In this document: positions 1 through 5,305 of the stretch, one piece after another
Layout of the letters: the number at the start of each line of letters is the position of its first letter
Position numbering within the stretch: the first letter of the stretch is position 1
Assembly: GCA_023448955.1 (NCBI GenBank)
Contig: JAEXJU010000365.1
Span: forward strand, 1-7,009
Reading direction: 5' to 3'
DNA length: 7,009 nucleotides
From: Bacteroidota bacterium
GTDB lineage: Bacteria > Bacteroidota > Bacteroidia > Flavobacteriales > Weeksellaceae
Notes under the pieces: model-generated
The model's database searches: none
What the model was told of the DNA's origin: nothing
Seen by the model: the letters and a program-made list of their open reading frames with translations, nothing else
Made by a program: the position numbers and the translations under genes

Positions 1-366
1 TTCTACAGCGTGAAGCAAAGAATCCTGCTGGGATTTATTGAATCGGTGGATCTCATCAATGAATAAAATTGGACTTTTGCCAGAGAAAAGATTTTGTTTT
101 TTTGCTTCATCAATCACATCCCGGACATCCTTTACGCCGGAAGAAACCGCTGATAGTTTATAAAATTTTCTTCCGGACTTTTCTGAAATAATTTCGGCAA
201 GTGTTGTTTTCCCGGTTCCTGGTGGTCCCCAAAAAATTAATGAATTAATACTGTCATTTTCAAGCATTTTACGGATAGTTCCGTTTTTTCCGGTCAGGTG
301 TTCCTGACCTAAAACATCATCAAGTATTTTCGGACGAAGAATTTCTGCAAGAGGCGAGTTGTTCAT
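1..366 (-). CDS. rarA: Replication-associated recombination protein A (RarA/MgsA), N-terminal part, cut by window edge
   Basis: This is the first 122 codons of an AAA+ ATPase of the RarA/MgsA (WHIP/Mgs1) family, which acts in the cytoplasm at stalled replication forks and is related to clamp-loader and RuvB ATPases. Visible landmarks are the N-terminal S-P-L-A-E-x-x-R-P segment (residues 4-12), a Walker A motif GPPGTGKT at residues 47-54, the family-typical SAVSSGVKDVR at 72-82, and Walker B ILFIDE at 100-105 followed by IHRFNKSQQD. These match the bacterial RarA pattern closely. The start is ATG at 366. An in-frame stop lies a few codons upstream, so no longer N-terminus is possible. No Shine-Dalgarno sequence is present, as usual in Bacteroidota. 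The rest of the ATPase domain and the C-terminal oligomerisation region lie beyond the left edge. It is separated from the upstream lipoprotein gene by that gene's terminator, so it is probably a separate transcript. Confidence 0.97.
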   Translation of the reverse strand, partial: MNNSPLAEILRPKILDDVLGQEHLTGKNGTIRKMLENDSINSLIFWGPPGTGKTTLAEIISEKSGRKFYKLSAVSSGVKDVRDVIDEAKKQNLFSGKSPILFIDEIHRFNKSQQDSLLHAVE

Positions 367-370
367 ATTC

Positions 371-401
371 CAAAAATAATGAATTTAATTTCAAGGTCAT
401 A
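371..401 (-). promoter_or_regulatory. Possible promoter -7 element just upstream of rarA
   Basis: On the minus strand, 378-371 reads TATTTTTG, a full match to the Bacteroidota -7 consensus TANNTTTG. At a 19-nt spacing the -33 position (401-398) reads TATG, three of four bases of TTTG. The box ends only 4 nt before the rarA ATG, so the transcript would be leaderless or nearly so. In such an A/T-rich gap this may be chance. Confidence 0.28.
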
Positions 402-410
402 TTTTATCAG

Positions 411-443
411 AAAAAATCCCTTTTAATTTTATAAAAGGGATTT
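411..443 (-). terminator. Rho-independent terminator of the small lipoprotein gene
   Basis: A perfect 12-bp inverted repeat (414-425 and 432-443) encloses a 6-nt loop. Read on the minus strand the stem ends in GGGATTT and runs straight into further T residues at 413-411, giving six T in a row. The plus-strand side has no T tract. It lies about 50 nt past the stop codon of the minus-strand lipoprotein gene and before rarA, so it should end that transcript and insulate rarA. Confidence 0.75.
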
Positions 444-495
444 GCAAACACACACTGATGAAAAAAAATTATTTCATATATATAGAAGGTTATAG

Positions 496-708
496 TTATC
501 TTCTTGGAGGAGGAATTGGATCTCCTTCTTGCAAATTATACTGAGTATTAATTGTATCAGAATTATTAGATGTTGTTTGAGAGTTTCTCTTCAATATTTC
601 CAAATTGGTTTTATCGGTTTCTGTCATTATATCATCTTGTTGTCTACATCCGATGGCAGTAAACGAAATCAAAATGATAACAAAGGTTATTTTTTTAATA
701 TTCATCAT
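496..708 (-). CDS. Small putative lipoprotein (70 aa), divergent from the TPR/AraC regulator
   Basis: The protein is 70 residues with an export signal: Lys5-Lys6, a hydrophobic stretch at 7-16 and a lipobox-like A-I-G-C with Cys21 as the probable lipidated residue. Acidic residues follow at Asp25-Asp26, which would not hinder outer membrane sorting and might aid surface display. The mature part is about 50 residues, polar, rich in Asn/Thr/Ser/Gln, with no predicted fold, and ends in a proline- and arginine-rich tail, D-P-I-P-P-P-R-R. Two adjacent ATG codons (706-708, 703-705) are possible starts. It has its own promoter (739-771) and terminator (411-443), which supports a real gene despite its size. 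From memory, Chryseobacterium-type genomes carry similar tiny C-R-Q-x-D-D lipoproteins with proline-rich ends beside TPR/HTH regulator genes; this was not checked by a search. No function is known to me; a ligand or target of the neighbouring regulator is only a guess. Confidence 0.77.
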   Translation of the reverse strand: MMNIKKITFVIILISFTAIGCRQQDDIMTETDKTNLEILKRNSQTTSNNSDTINTQYNLQEGDPIPPPRR

Positions 709-738
709 TTTATATTTTAGCTTTGTGATTTAACATTA

Positions 739-771
739 CAAATGTACCGGATTACAAAAGTTCTGAACAAA
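739..771 (-). promoter_or_regulatory. Bacteroidota-type promoter for the small lipoprotein gene
   Basis: On the minus strand, TTTG at 771-768 and TACATTTG at 746-739 match the Bacteroidota primary sigma factor consensus (TTTG and TANNTTTG) in full. The spacer is 21 nt, slightly longer than the usual 19. Transcription would start near 733, giving a leader of roughly 25 nt before the ATG at 708. Confidence 0.6.
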
Positions 772-790
772 TAATCAAACCGTTAGATCG

Positions 791-813
791 TATAAAATAT
801 GAGGTATTTTATA
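791..813. promoter_or_regulatory. 9-bp perfect dyad, candidate operator between divergent genes
   Basis: TATAAAATA (791-799) and TATTTTATA (805-813) are exact reverse complements separated by TGAGG. The dyad centre (802) lies about 69 bp upstream of the predicted lipoprotein transcription start, a usual distance for an activator site, and upstream of the regulator gene. It contains only A and T in the arms and the gap is A/T-rich, so chance is a real alternative. Confidence 0.35.
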
Positions 814-835
814 AATAAGGATAGGTTTTTTTAGT

Positions 836-843
836 TATATTAG
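836..843 (+). promoter_or_regulatory. Weak candidate -7 box for the TPR/AraC gene
   Basis: TATATTAG matches seven of the eight positions of TANNTTTG and lies 56 bp before the ATG at 899. No TTTG sits at the expected distance upstream. No better match was found on this strand between 709 and 898, so the promoter is not firmly located. Confidence 0.22.
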
Positions 844-898
844 CGTTTTTATATAAAAAAATATTTGTTATTGATTTGGTTAGTAGTGTTTTATAAGA

Positions 899-2629
899 AT
901 GAGGTTTTTAAAATTTTTATGTTTTGTTTTTTTTCTTGTTTTTATTCAGATTAATGCTCAGAAAAGTAATTTTGATAATCTGACTTATGAAAATATTGAA
1001 AAAAAAATAGATCAATCGGATAATGATCCTAAGAAAATTTGGGATCTTATACGCTATTATATTCAAAAAGCAAAATCTGAGAAAAAAAATGAACCACTGG
1101 TCTATGCCTACCGATATGCAAGCAATTATTCTAAATATCCTAATAGCCTGATATATGCTGACAGCGCTTTGATTGTTAGCAAAAATTCTGATAATCCTAA
1201 ACTTCTTGCGAATGCTTATCTGAACAGAGGTATAATTTATATGAATGGTTTCCATTATCAGAAAGCTTTGGATGATATATTGGTAGCCAATAAATATTCT
1301 AAAGAACTGAATGATAATTATATTATCAATAAAACAATTTATTTCATTGCTCAAAATAAGATTTACTTGGGTCAAAATGACGAGGCAAACAAGGAACTTG
1401 AAAAATGTATCAAATTTTTTAAAGAAAATCTTAAAAGCAGTGCTTCTTTAGGGAAAGATTATCAAACATATTATATTTTTTCACTAATCAGTTACATTGA
1501 CTCAAACACTCACATAGGAAAATCAAAACAAAATGAAAAGCTTATAAATGAAGGTTTGATATATCTGAAGGAGAATAAACTTCTACAATATATCCCATAT
1601 TTTATATCATTAGAAGGTACGGATGCATTCTTTAATAAAGACTATAAAAAAGCTTCAGCAATGCTTTCCCGGGCATTGCAACTATATAACGACCAATGGC
1701 CGCATATCACTGAAGTTTATTATTTGGGATTGACAAACTGGAAACTTGGAAATCACAGTGTTGCAATAAAATACTTTGAAAATATTGATAAAGAATATGA
1801 TAAAACGAATCAGCTGGATCCTCAGTTTCGGTCTGCTTATGAATTACTTATTAAATATAATGACTCTCTTGGCAATACAAAAAAACAGCTGGAATACATC
1901 AATAAGCTGATGCATCTGGATGATTCTTATGAAAAGAACTACAAATATCTATATCCAAAAATCAATAAAGAGTATGACAGTAAAAAGCTTTTGGAAGAGA
2001 AACAAAGTATTGAAAATCTGCTAATACTGCAGAAAAGAGCTTTTTATCTGGCATTCTTAGTTTTTATATTGCTGTTAAGTTACTTTCTGATCCGATATTA
2101 CAGGCTGAAAAAAATCTACAAACACCGTTTTGAGGAGCTTCTTAGAAAAAATGAAGAAAAAGACAGCTTGGTTACAATAGCAAGAGAAGAAGAAAATCTA
2201 GACCAGATTTTTGTCCCAAATGACAATGATTATTTTAAAAAGATTCCGGGTTTGAATCCCAATATTGTGAAAAATATTCTGAGTAAAATTGATGAATTCG
2301 AAGCAGAAAAAAAATTTCTGAATCCACAGGTATCACAAAAAACGCTGAGTGAAAGCTTTGGAACTAACTCAACCTACTTTTCCAAAATCATCAATACTTA
2401 TAAAAATAAAAATTTCAACATCTATATTAATGATCTACGTTTAGATTATATTCTGGAACTGATGAAATCGGATTCTAAGTACATACACATGGACGTGAAA
2501 GAGTTGGCAAACTTATCAGGATTTATGAATGCTGAAAACTTTTCAGATAATTTTCATCGTAAGTTCAAGATAAAACCATCTTATTTCATAAAAATGATGA
2601 AGGAAAATACTACAATTTCCTCTCAATAA
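899..2629 (+). CDS. Membrane-bound transcriptional regulator: periplasmic TPR sensor, one TM helix, AraC-type HTH
   Basis: The 576-residue protein appears to be a one-component regulator spanning the inner membrane. Residues 1-20 form a signal peptide (hydrophobic run, then N-A-Q). Residues about 60-345 are helical and TPR-like, with recognisable units such as A-Y-L-N-R-G-I-I-Y ... Y-Q-K-A-L-D-D (106-126), I-Y-L-G-Q-N-D-E-A (155-163) and Y-Y-L-G-L ... A-I-K-Y-F (274-293). A hydrophobic helix at about 381-400 is followed by basic residues (R399, R402, K404, K405), placing the C-terminus in the cytoplasm. A charged linker leads to an AraC-family domain with two helix-turn-helix segments (about 477-498 and 533-568, including E-L-A-N-L-S-G-F and F-x-R-K-F-K-I-K-P-S-Y-F). 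No kinase or receiver domain is present. Such TPR-TM-AraC proteins are common in Flavobacteriia, with ligands mostly unknown. The divergent lipoprotein gene is a likely target. The 3' end overlaps the convergent synthase gene by 20 bp. Confidence 0.93.
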   Translation: MRFLKFLCFVFFLVFIQINAQKSNFDNLTYENIEKKIDQSDNDPKKIWDLIRYYIQKAKSEKKNEPLVYAYRYASNYSKYPNSLIYADSALIVSKNSDNPKLLANAYLNRGIIYMNGFHYQKALDDILVANKYSKELNDNYIINKTIYFIAQNKIYLGQNDEANKELEKCIKFFKENLKSSASLGKDYQTYYIFSLISYIDSNTHIGKSKQNEKLINEGLIYLKENKLLQYIPYFISLEGTDAFFNKDYKKASAMLSRALQLYNDQWPHITEVYYLGLTNWKLGNHSVAIKYFENIDKEYDKTNQLDPQFRSAYELLIKYNDSLGNTKKQLEYINKLMHLDDSYEKNYKYLYPKINKEYDSKKLLEEKQSIENLLILQKRAFYLAFLVFILLLSYFLIRYYRLKKIYKHRFEELLRKNEEKDSLVTIAREEENLDQIFVPNDNDYFKKIPGLNPNIVKNILSKIDEFEAEKKFLNPQVSQKTLSESFGTNSTYFSKIINTYKNKNFNIYINDLRLDYILELMKSDSKYIHMDVKELANLSGFMNAENFSDNFHRKFKIKPSYFIKMMKENTTISSQ

Positions 2630-3587
2630 CATAGTCCAGCATCAGTTTAAGAGATGCTTTGGCTTCGTTGTCAGGAAATTCAGACAAAATGTCGAGCGCT
2701 TTCTGCTGGTAATTTTTCATCGTTTGGATGGCATAATCCATTCCTCCGGAAGATTTCACAAATTCTACCAATTCTCTCACTTTTTTGCTATCATTATTAT
2801 ACTTTTTTATAGTAGCAAAATACTTTTTGTAATTTTCTGGACTGGCGTTCTTCAAAGTATAGATTAACGGCAGGGTCATCTTCTGTTCCTTGATGTCAAT
2901 TCCCACAGGTTTCCCTATAATATTGCTCGTCTGGTAATCAAAAAGATCATCTTTGATTTGAAAAGCCATTCCTGTATAAGTCCCGAATTCCTGCATTTTT
3001 TTGGCAGTTTCGTCATCCACATTATTAGAAAGAACGCCTACTTCACAACACGCAGCAATTAAAGTAGCTGTTTTCTGACGGATAATTTCAAAATAAACAT
3101 CTTCTGTTATGTCCAGTTTTCTGGCTTTTTCCAATTGAAGCAGCTCGCCTTCGGACATCTCACGAATCGTCCTGGAGATCACAGCCAGCAAATCAAAATC
3201 CTTGTTGTCCGTAGAAAGCAAAACCGATTTAGAAAGCAGATAATCACCCACTAAGACGGCAATTTTATTCTTCCAAAGCGCATTGATAGAGAAAAAATTT
3301 CTGCGTTTGAAACTCTCATCCACCACATCATCGTGTACCAATGTTGCCGTGTGGATCAGCTCAATCATACTGGCGCCGCGGAACGTTTTCTCATTCACAT
3401 TTCCCACCAGTTTTGCGCACAGAAAAACAAACATCGGGCGCATTTGTTTCCCTTTTGTTGTGACAATAAATCGGGTGACTTTATCCAGCAGCGCAACATT
3501 ACTTTTCATCGATTCATAAAACTTCTGTTCAAAAAGTTTCATTTCATCATTGATTGGAGCTTTGATAAGTTCTACTGTATTCGCCAC
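2610..3587 (-). CDS. Long-chain polyprenyl diphosphate synthase (IspB-like, trans-isoprenyl synthase)
   Basis: This 325-residue cytoplasmic enzyme condenses isopentenyl diphosphate onto an allylic diphosphate to make the all-trans side chain of menaquinone. All hallmarks of the family are present: G-K-Q-M-R-P at 46-51 for diphosphate binding, the first Asp-rich motif DDVVD at 86-90 within L-V-H-D-D-V-V-D-E, the G-E-L-L-Q-L-E segment at 147-153, and the second Asp-rich motif DDLFD at 213-217. Ala81, five residues before the first motif, is small, which in this family allows long chains. Flavobacteria use mainly menaquinone-6, so a hexaprenyl product is an inference. Length is normal. Translation starts at GTG (3587-3585): a stop lies two codons upstream and the next in-frame ATG is codon 17, inside the conserved N-terminal region. 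The TAG stop lies inside the end of the convergent regulator gene. The transcript probably has a long leader containing the repeat at 3652-3735. Confidence 0.96.
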   Translation of the reverse strand: MANTVELIKAPINDEMKLFEQKFYESMKSNVALLDKVTRFIVTTKGKQMRPMFVFLCAKLVGNVNEKTFRGASMIELIHTATLVHDDVVDESFKRRNFFSINALWKNKIAVLVGDYLLSKSVLLSTDNKDFDLLAVISRTIREMSEGELLQLEKARKLDITEDVYFEIIRQKTATLIAACCEVGVLSNNVDDETAKKMQEFGTYTGMAFQIKDDLFDYQTSNIIGKPVGIDIKEQKMTLPLIYTLKNASPENYKKYFATIKKYNNDSKKVRELVEFVKSSGGMDYAIQTMKNYQQKALDILSEFPDNEAKASLKLMLDYVIERKL

Positions 3588-3651
3588 TGTTTACTTTTAG
3601 AAATTAATAATTTTTAGGAGCAAGACTATTTGTATATCTGTTCACTTTCCA

Positions 3652-3735
3652 CACCCGCTGTCCGCTGTATCTTTTTTGTTTCCCCGAAGCTAATCCGAGG
3701 CCAAACAAAAAAGGATGCCGCTTCCATCGGGGCTA
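3652..3735 (-). repeat. GC-rich structured intergenic repeat (hairpin with conserved-looking flanks)
   Basis: Within an A/T-rich gap this segment is GC-rich at its edges and strongly dyad-symmetric. The core stem is an exact 11-bp inverted repeat (3671-3681 and 3703-3713, CTTTTTTGTTT type). An inner 5-bp stem (3682-3686 with 3696-3700) pairs fully only as minus-strand RNA, because one position is U·G there but C-A on the plus strand. An outer CCCG/CGGG pair (3654-3657, 3728-3731) closes the element. On the minus strand the flanks read GGAAGCGGCATCC and GATACAGCGGACAGCGGG. I recall elements of this design scattered between genes in Chryseobacterium and relatives, with no agreed function; this was not checked by a search. 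There is no T tract after the stem, so it is not a typical terminator. Confidence 0.6.
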
Positions 3736-3776
3736 TGTTCAGGATTTGTCTGTCAGTTCACCCAAAAACTATTCGG

Positions 3777-3807
3777 CAAATATAATCCATTTCTTTCTGA
3801 TTATAAA
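3777..3807 (-). promoter_or_regulatory. Candidate promoter for the polyprenyl synthase gene
   Basis: On the minus strand, 3784-3777 reads TATATTTG, a full match to TANNTTTG. Exactly 19 nt upstream, 3807-3804 reads TTTA, three of four bases of the -33 TTTG. Transcription would start near 3771, giving a leader of about 180 nt to the GTG at 3587 that includes the whole structured repeat. A nearer box, TAGTCTTG at 3628-3621, is a weaker match without a -33 element. Confidence 0.5.
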
Positions 3808-3848
3808 CTCACTTACAGATTAAACTAACATTTATCAGAAAAAACACC

Positions 3849-3856
3849 TATTTTAG
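3849..3856 (+). promoter_or_regulatory. Weak candidate -7 box for the M23 peptidase gene
   Basis: TATTTTAG matches seven of eight positions of TANNTTTG and would give a leader of about 15 nt before the ATG at 3878, a plausible length. No TTTG occurs at the expected -33 distance. Confidence 0.27.
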
Positions 3857-3877
3857 CATAGTAAAAAAACAACAACT

Positions 3878-5263
3878 ATGAAAAAGTACTACATTCTGTT
3901 TTTCCTTTTGGGAATACTATTTCTGAACGCACAAGATGGACAGGGTTTTTTTCAGCCCTCAAATTCAGCCTGTCTCACACCGGAACAGAGAAAGCACATT
4001 CAGGAAGAACTTGCGGCTAACAGACGGATGCTTAAAGCAGAGGGTAAATTAATAGAAAACAAAACACTTGCACATCCGCTTTTCATTTGGCCGGTCACCA
4101 AAAACCCGAATACAAAGTACAAGAATGTATGGAGTATATCGAACTACGTAGATCACAATTTGGCTTATCCAGATCAACTTCAGGATTGGAATTGTGGAAC
4201 CAGAACTTACGACACTGTTGACGGTTACAATCACAAAGGAATTGATATTTTTACTTGGCCTTTTGGTTGGTATATGATGGATTTTGATCAGGCGCATGTT
4301 ATTGCGGCTGCTGATGGCATTATTATTGGAAAAAGTAATGGCAATTTTGATAGAAATTGTGGTTTTGGAAATGGCAATTGGAATGCAGTTTATATTCAGC
4401 ATGCAGATGGAAGTGTTTCCTGGTACGGCCATCTTAAGAATAATTCATTAACTTCGAAAAGCATTGGTTCGCCCGTCTCAGCAGGAGAATATCTAGGTGT
4501 TGTGGGGAGTTCTGGGAATTCAACAGGACCACATTTACATCTTGAAGTTTATAACAGCAATAATCAGCTAGTGGATACATATTCCGGAAGCTGTAACATC
4601 TGGGCTTCTTCCACAGATTCTTGGTGGGCTAATCAGAAACCTTATGTTGACCCAAAAATTAACGGAATCTTCACACATTCGGATTTGGTAGTTTTTAACG
4701 ATTGTGGTGTTCAAGAAACAACTAATTTCAAAGACAGCTTCAATACAGGAGAAAAAGTAGTGGTTTATATGTATTTCGCTGACTTACCAGTTGGTAAAAA
4801 CGTAAATTTTAAATTAATTAGACCGGACAATACAATTGCTAATAACATCACTTTCAGTACTGCAAATTTTTATTATGCTTACTACAAATATTTTACATTC
4901 CAAAGTTCTCAGTTTAATCAATTCGGAAACTGGAAAGCAACAGTAACAATAGATTCTCAGACTGATACACATGATTTTGTCTATGGTGCTAATATGAATG
5001 TTTCGGATGTCAGGACAAGTAAACAGTTTTCCGTAGTTAACCCGGTCAAAAATAATCAGTTGCAGATTATGAATAAAGCTAATCTTCCATCATATAATAC
5101 GATAATGGAAATTTTTAGTATGGACGGAAAATTGCTAGAATCTAGAAAAATTTACCTTAAATCAGGAGCCAATCCGATAGATGTTCAACTTCAGAAATCT
5201 CAAAATTATATCCTGAGAATATCCAATGGAACAATTAACGAGAGTTTCAAAATTACCAATTAA
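3878..5263 (+). CDS. Secreted M23 family zinc metallopeptidase with T9SS type A sorting domain
   Basis: The 461-residue protein is exported and very likely leaves the cell through the type IX secretion system. Residues 1-19 form a Sec signal peptide ending N-A-Q. The LytM/M23 catalytic domain spans about 110-260: H119-x-x-x-D123 in N-H-K-G-I-D and H219-x-H221 in G-P-H-L-H-L-E-V. By comparison with LytM, H119, D123 and H221 bind zinc, while H185 (W-Y-G-H-L) and H219 are catalytic, so the site is complete. Such enzymes cut peptide bonds in peptidoglycan cross-bridges or in other proteins. A beta-rich region follows (about 265-375). The last 75 residues form a type A T9SS sorting domain: N-P-V at 388-390, F-S-M-D-G-K at 413-418, then Y-I-L-R-I-S-N-G near the end. 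Target (own wall, rival bacteria or host protein) cannot be read from the sequence. ATG 3878 is fixed by the signal peptide. Confidence 0.96.
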   Translation: MKKYYILFFLLGILFLNAQDGQGFFQPSNSACLTPEQRKHIQEELAANRRMLKAEGKLIENKTLAHPLFIWPVTKNPNTKYKNVWSISNYVDHNLAYPDQLQDWNCGTRTYDTVDGYNHKGIDIFTWPFGWYMMDFDQAHVIAAADGIIIGKSNGNFDRNCGFGNGNWNAVYIQHADGSVSWYGHLKNNSLTSKSIGSPVSAGEYLGVVGSSGNSTGPHLHLEVYNSNNQLVDTYSGSCNIWASSTDSWWANQKPYVDPKINGIFTHSDLVVFNDCGVQETTNFKDSFNTGEKVVVYMYFADLPVGKNVNFKLIRPDNTIANNITFSTANFYYAYYKYFTFQSSQFNQFGNWKATVTIDSQTDTHDFVYGANMNVSDVRTSKQFSVVNPVKNNQLQIMNKANLPSYNTIMEIFSMDGKLLESRKIYLKSGANPIDVQLQKSQNYILRISNGTINESFKITN

Positions 5264-5266
5264 GAT

Positions 5267-5305
5267 AAATAATCCCGAATCAATTAGTTTTCGGGATTAT
5301 TTTTT
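5267..5305 (+). terminator. Terminator of the peptidase gene, shared with the convergent gene
   Basis: A perfect 13-bp inverted repeat (5267-5279 and 5290-5302) with a 10-nt loop is followed by T up to 5305, a standard intrinsic terminator for the plus strand starting 4 nt after the peptidase stop. The stop codon of the convergent gene (5280-5282) lies in the loop and its last codons form the 3' arm. On the minus strand the stem also ends in TTT but then reads ATCTTA, so termination there would be weaker. Confidence 0.85.

Larger units (their letters stand above)
3588..3877. other. Divergent intergenic region between the synthase and peptidase genes
   Basis: This 290-bp gap separates two outward-facing genes. 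It holds the structured repeat (3652-3735), a strong candidate promoter for the synthase (3777-3807) and a weaker one for the peptidase (3849-3856). Reading frames inside it are short and show no recognisable protein. The outer parts (3588-3640 and 3780-3877) are A/T-rich and otherwise featureless. Confidence 0.7.

Noticed and set aside
403..416. TTTATCAGAAAAAA, also present at 3831-3844 upstream of the peptidase
   Set aside because: A 14-nt A/T-rich match between two unrelated positions, one past a gene end and one before a gene start; probably coincidence.
529..720. 63-codon plus-strand open frame opposite the small lipoprotein
   Set aside because: It is antisense to a gene with a signal peptide, promoter and terminator, and its own sequence is Ile/Cys-rich without recognisable features.
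846..859. 14-bp palindrome TTTTTATATAAAAA upstream of the TPR/AraC gene
   Set aside because: It is simple A/T sequence in an A/T-rich gap, with no spacing or neighbouring motif to support a function.
917..1375. 152-codon minus-strand open frame inside the TPR/AraC gene
   Set aside because: It is a low-complexity Ile/Phe/Asn-rich shadow caused by A/T-rich codons of the real gene on the other strand.
2638..2658. 6-bp hairpin (AGCATC/GATGCT) followed by TTT as a terminator for the TPR/AraC gene
   Set aside because: The stem is short with a 9-nt loop and three T only, and it lies in conserved coding sequence of the synthase, so chance is likely.
3283..3617. Two overlapping plus-strand frames opposite the polyprenyl synthase
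   Set aside because: The synthase frame carries all family motifs, and these antisense frames show no protein-like pattern.
4049..4432. 127-codon minus-strand frame inside the M23 peptidase gene
   Set aside because: It covers the peptidase catalytic region in antisense and has no recognisable domain.
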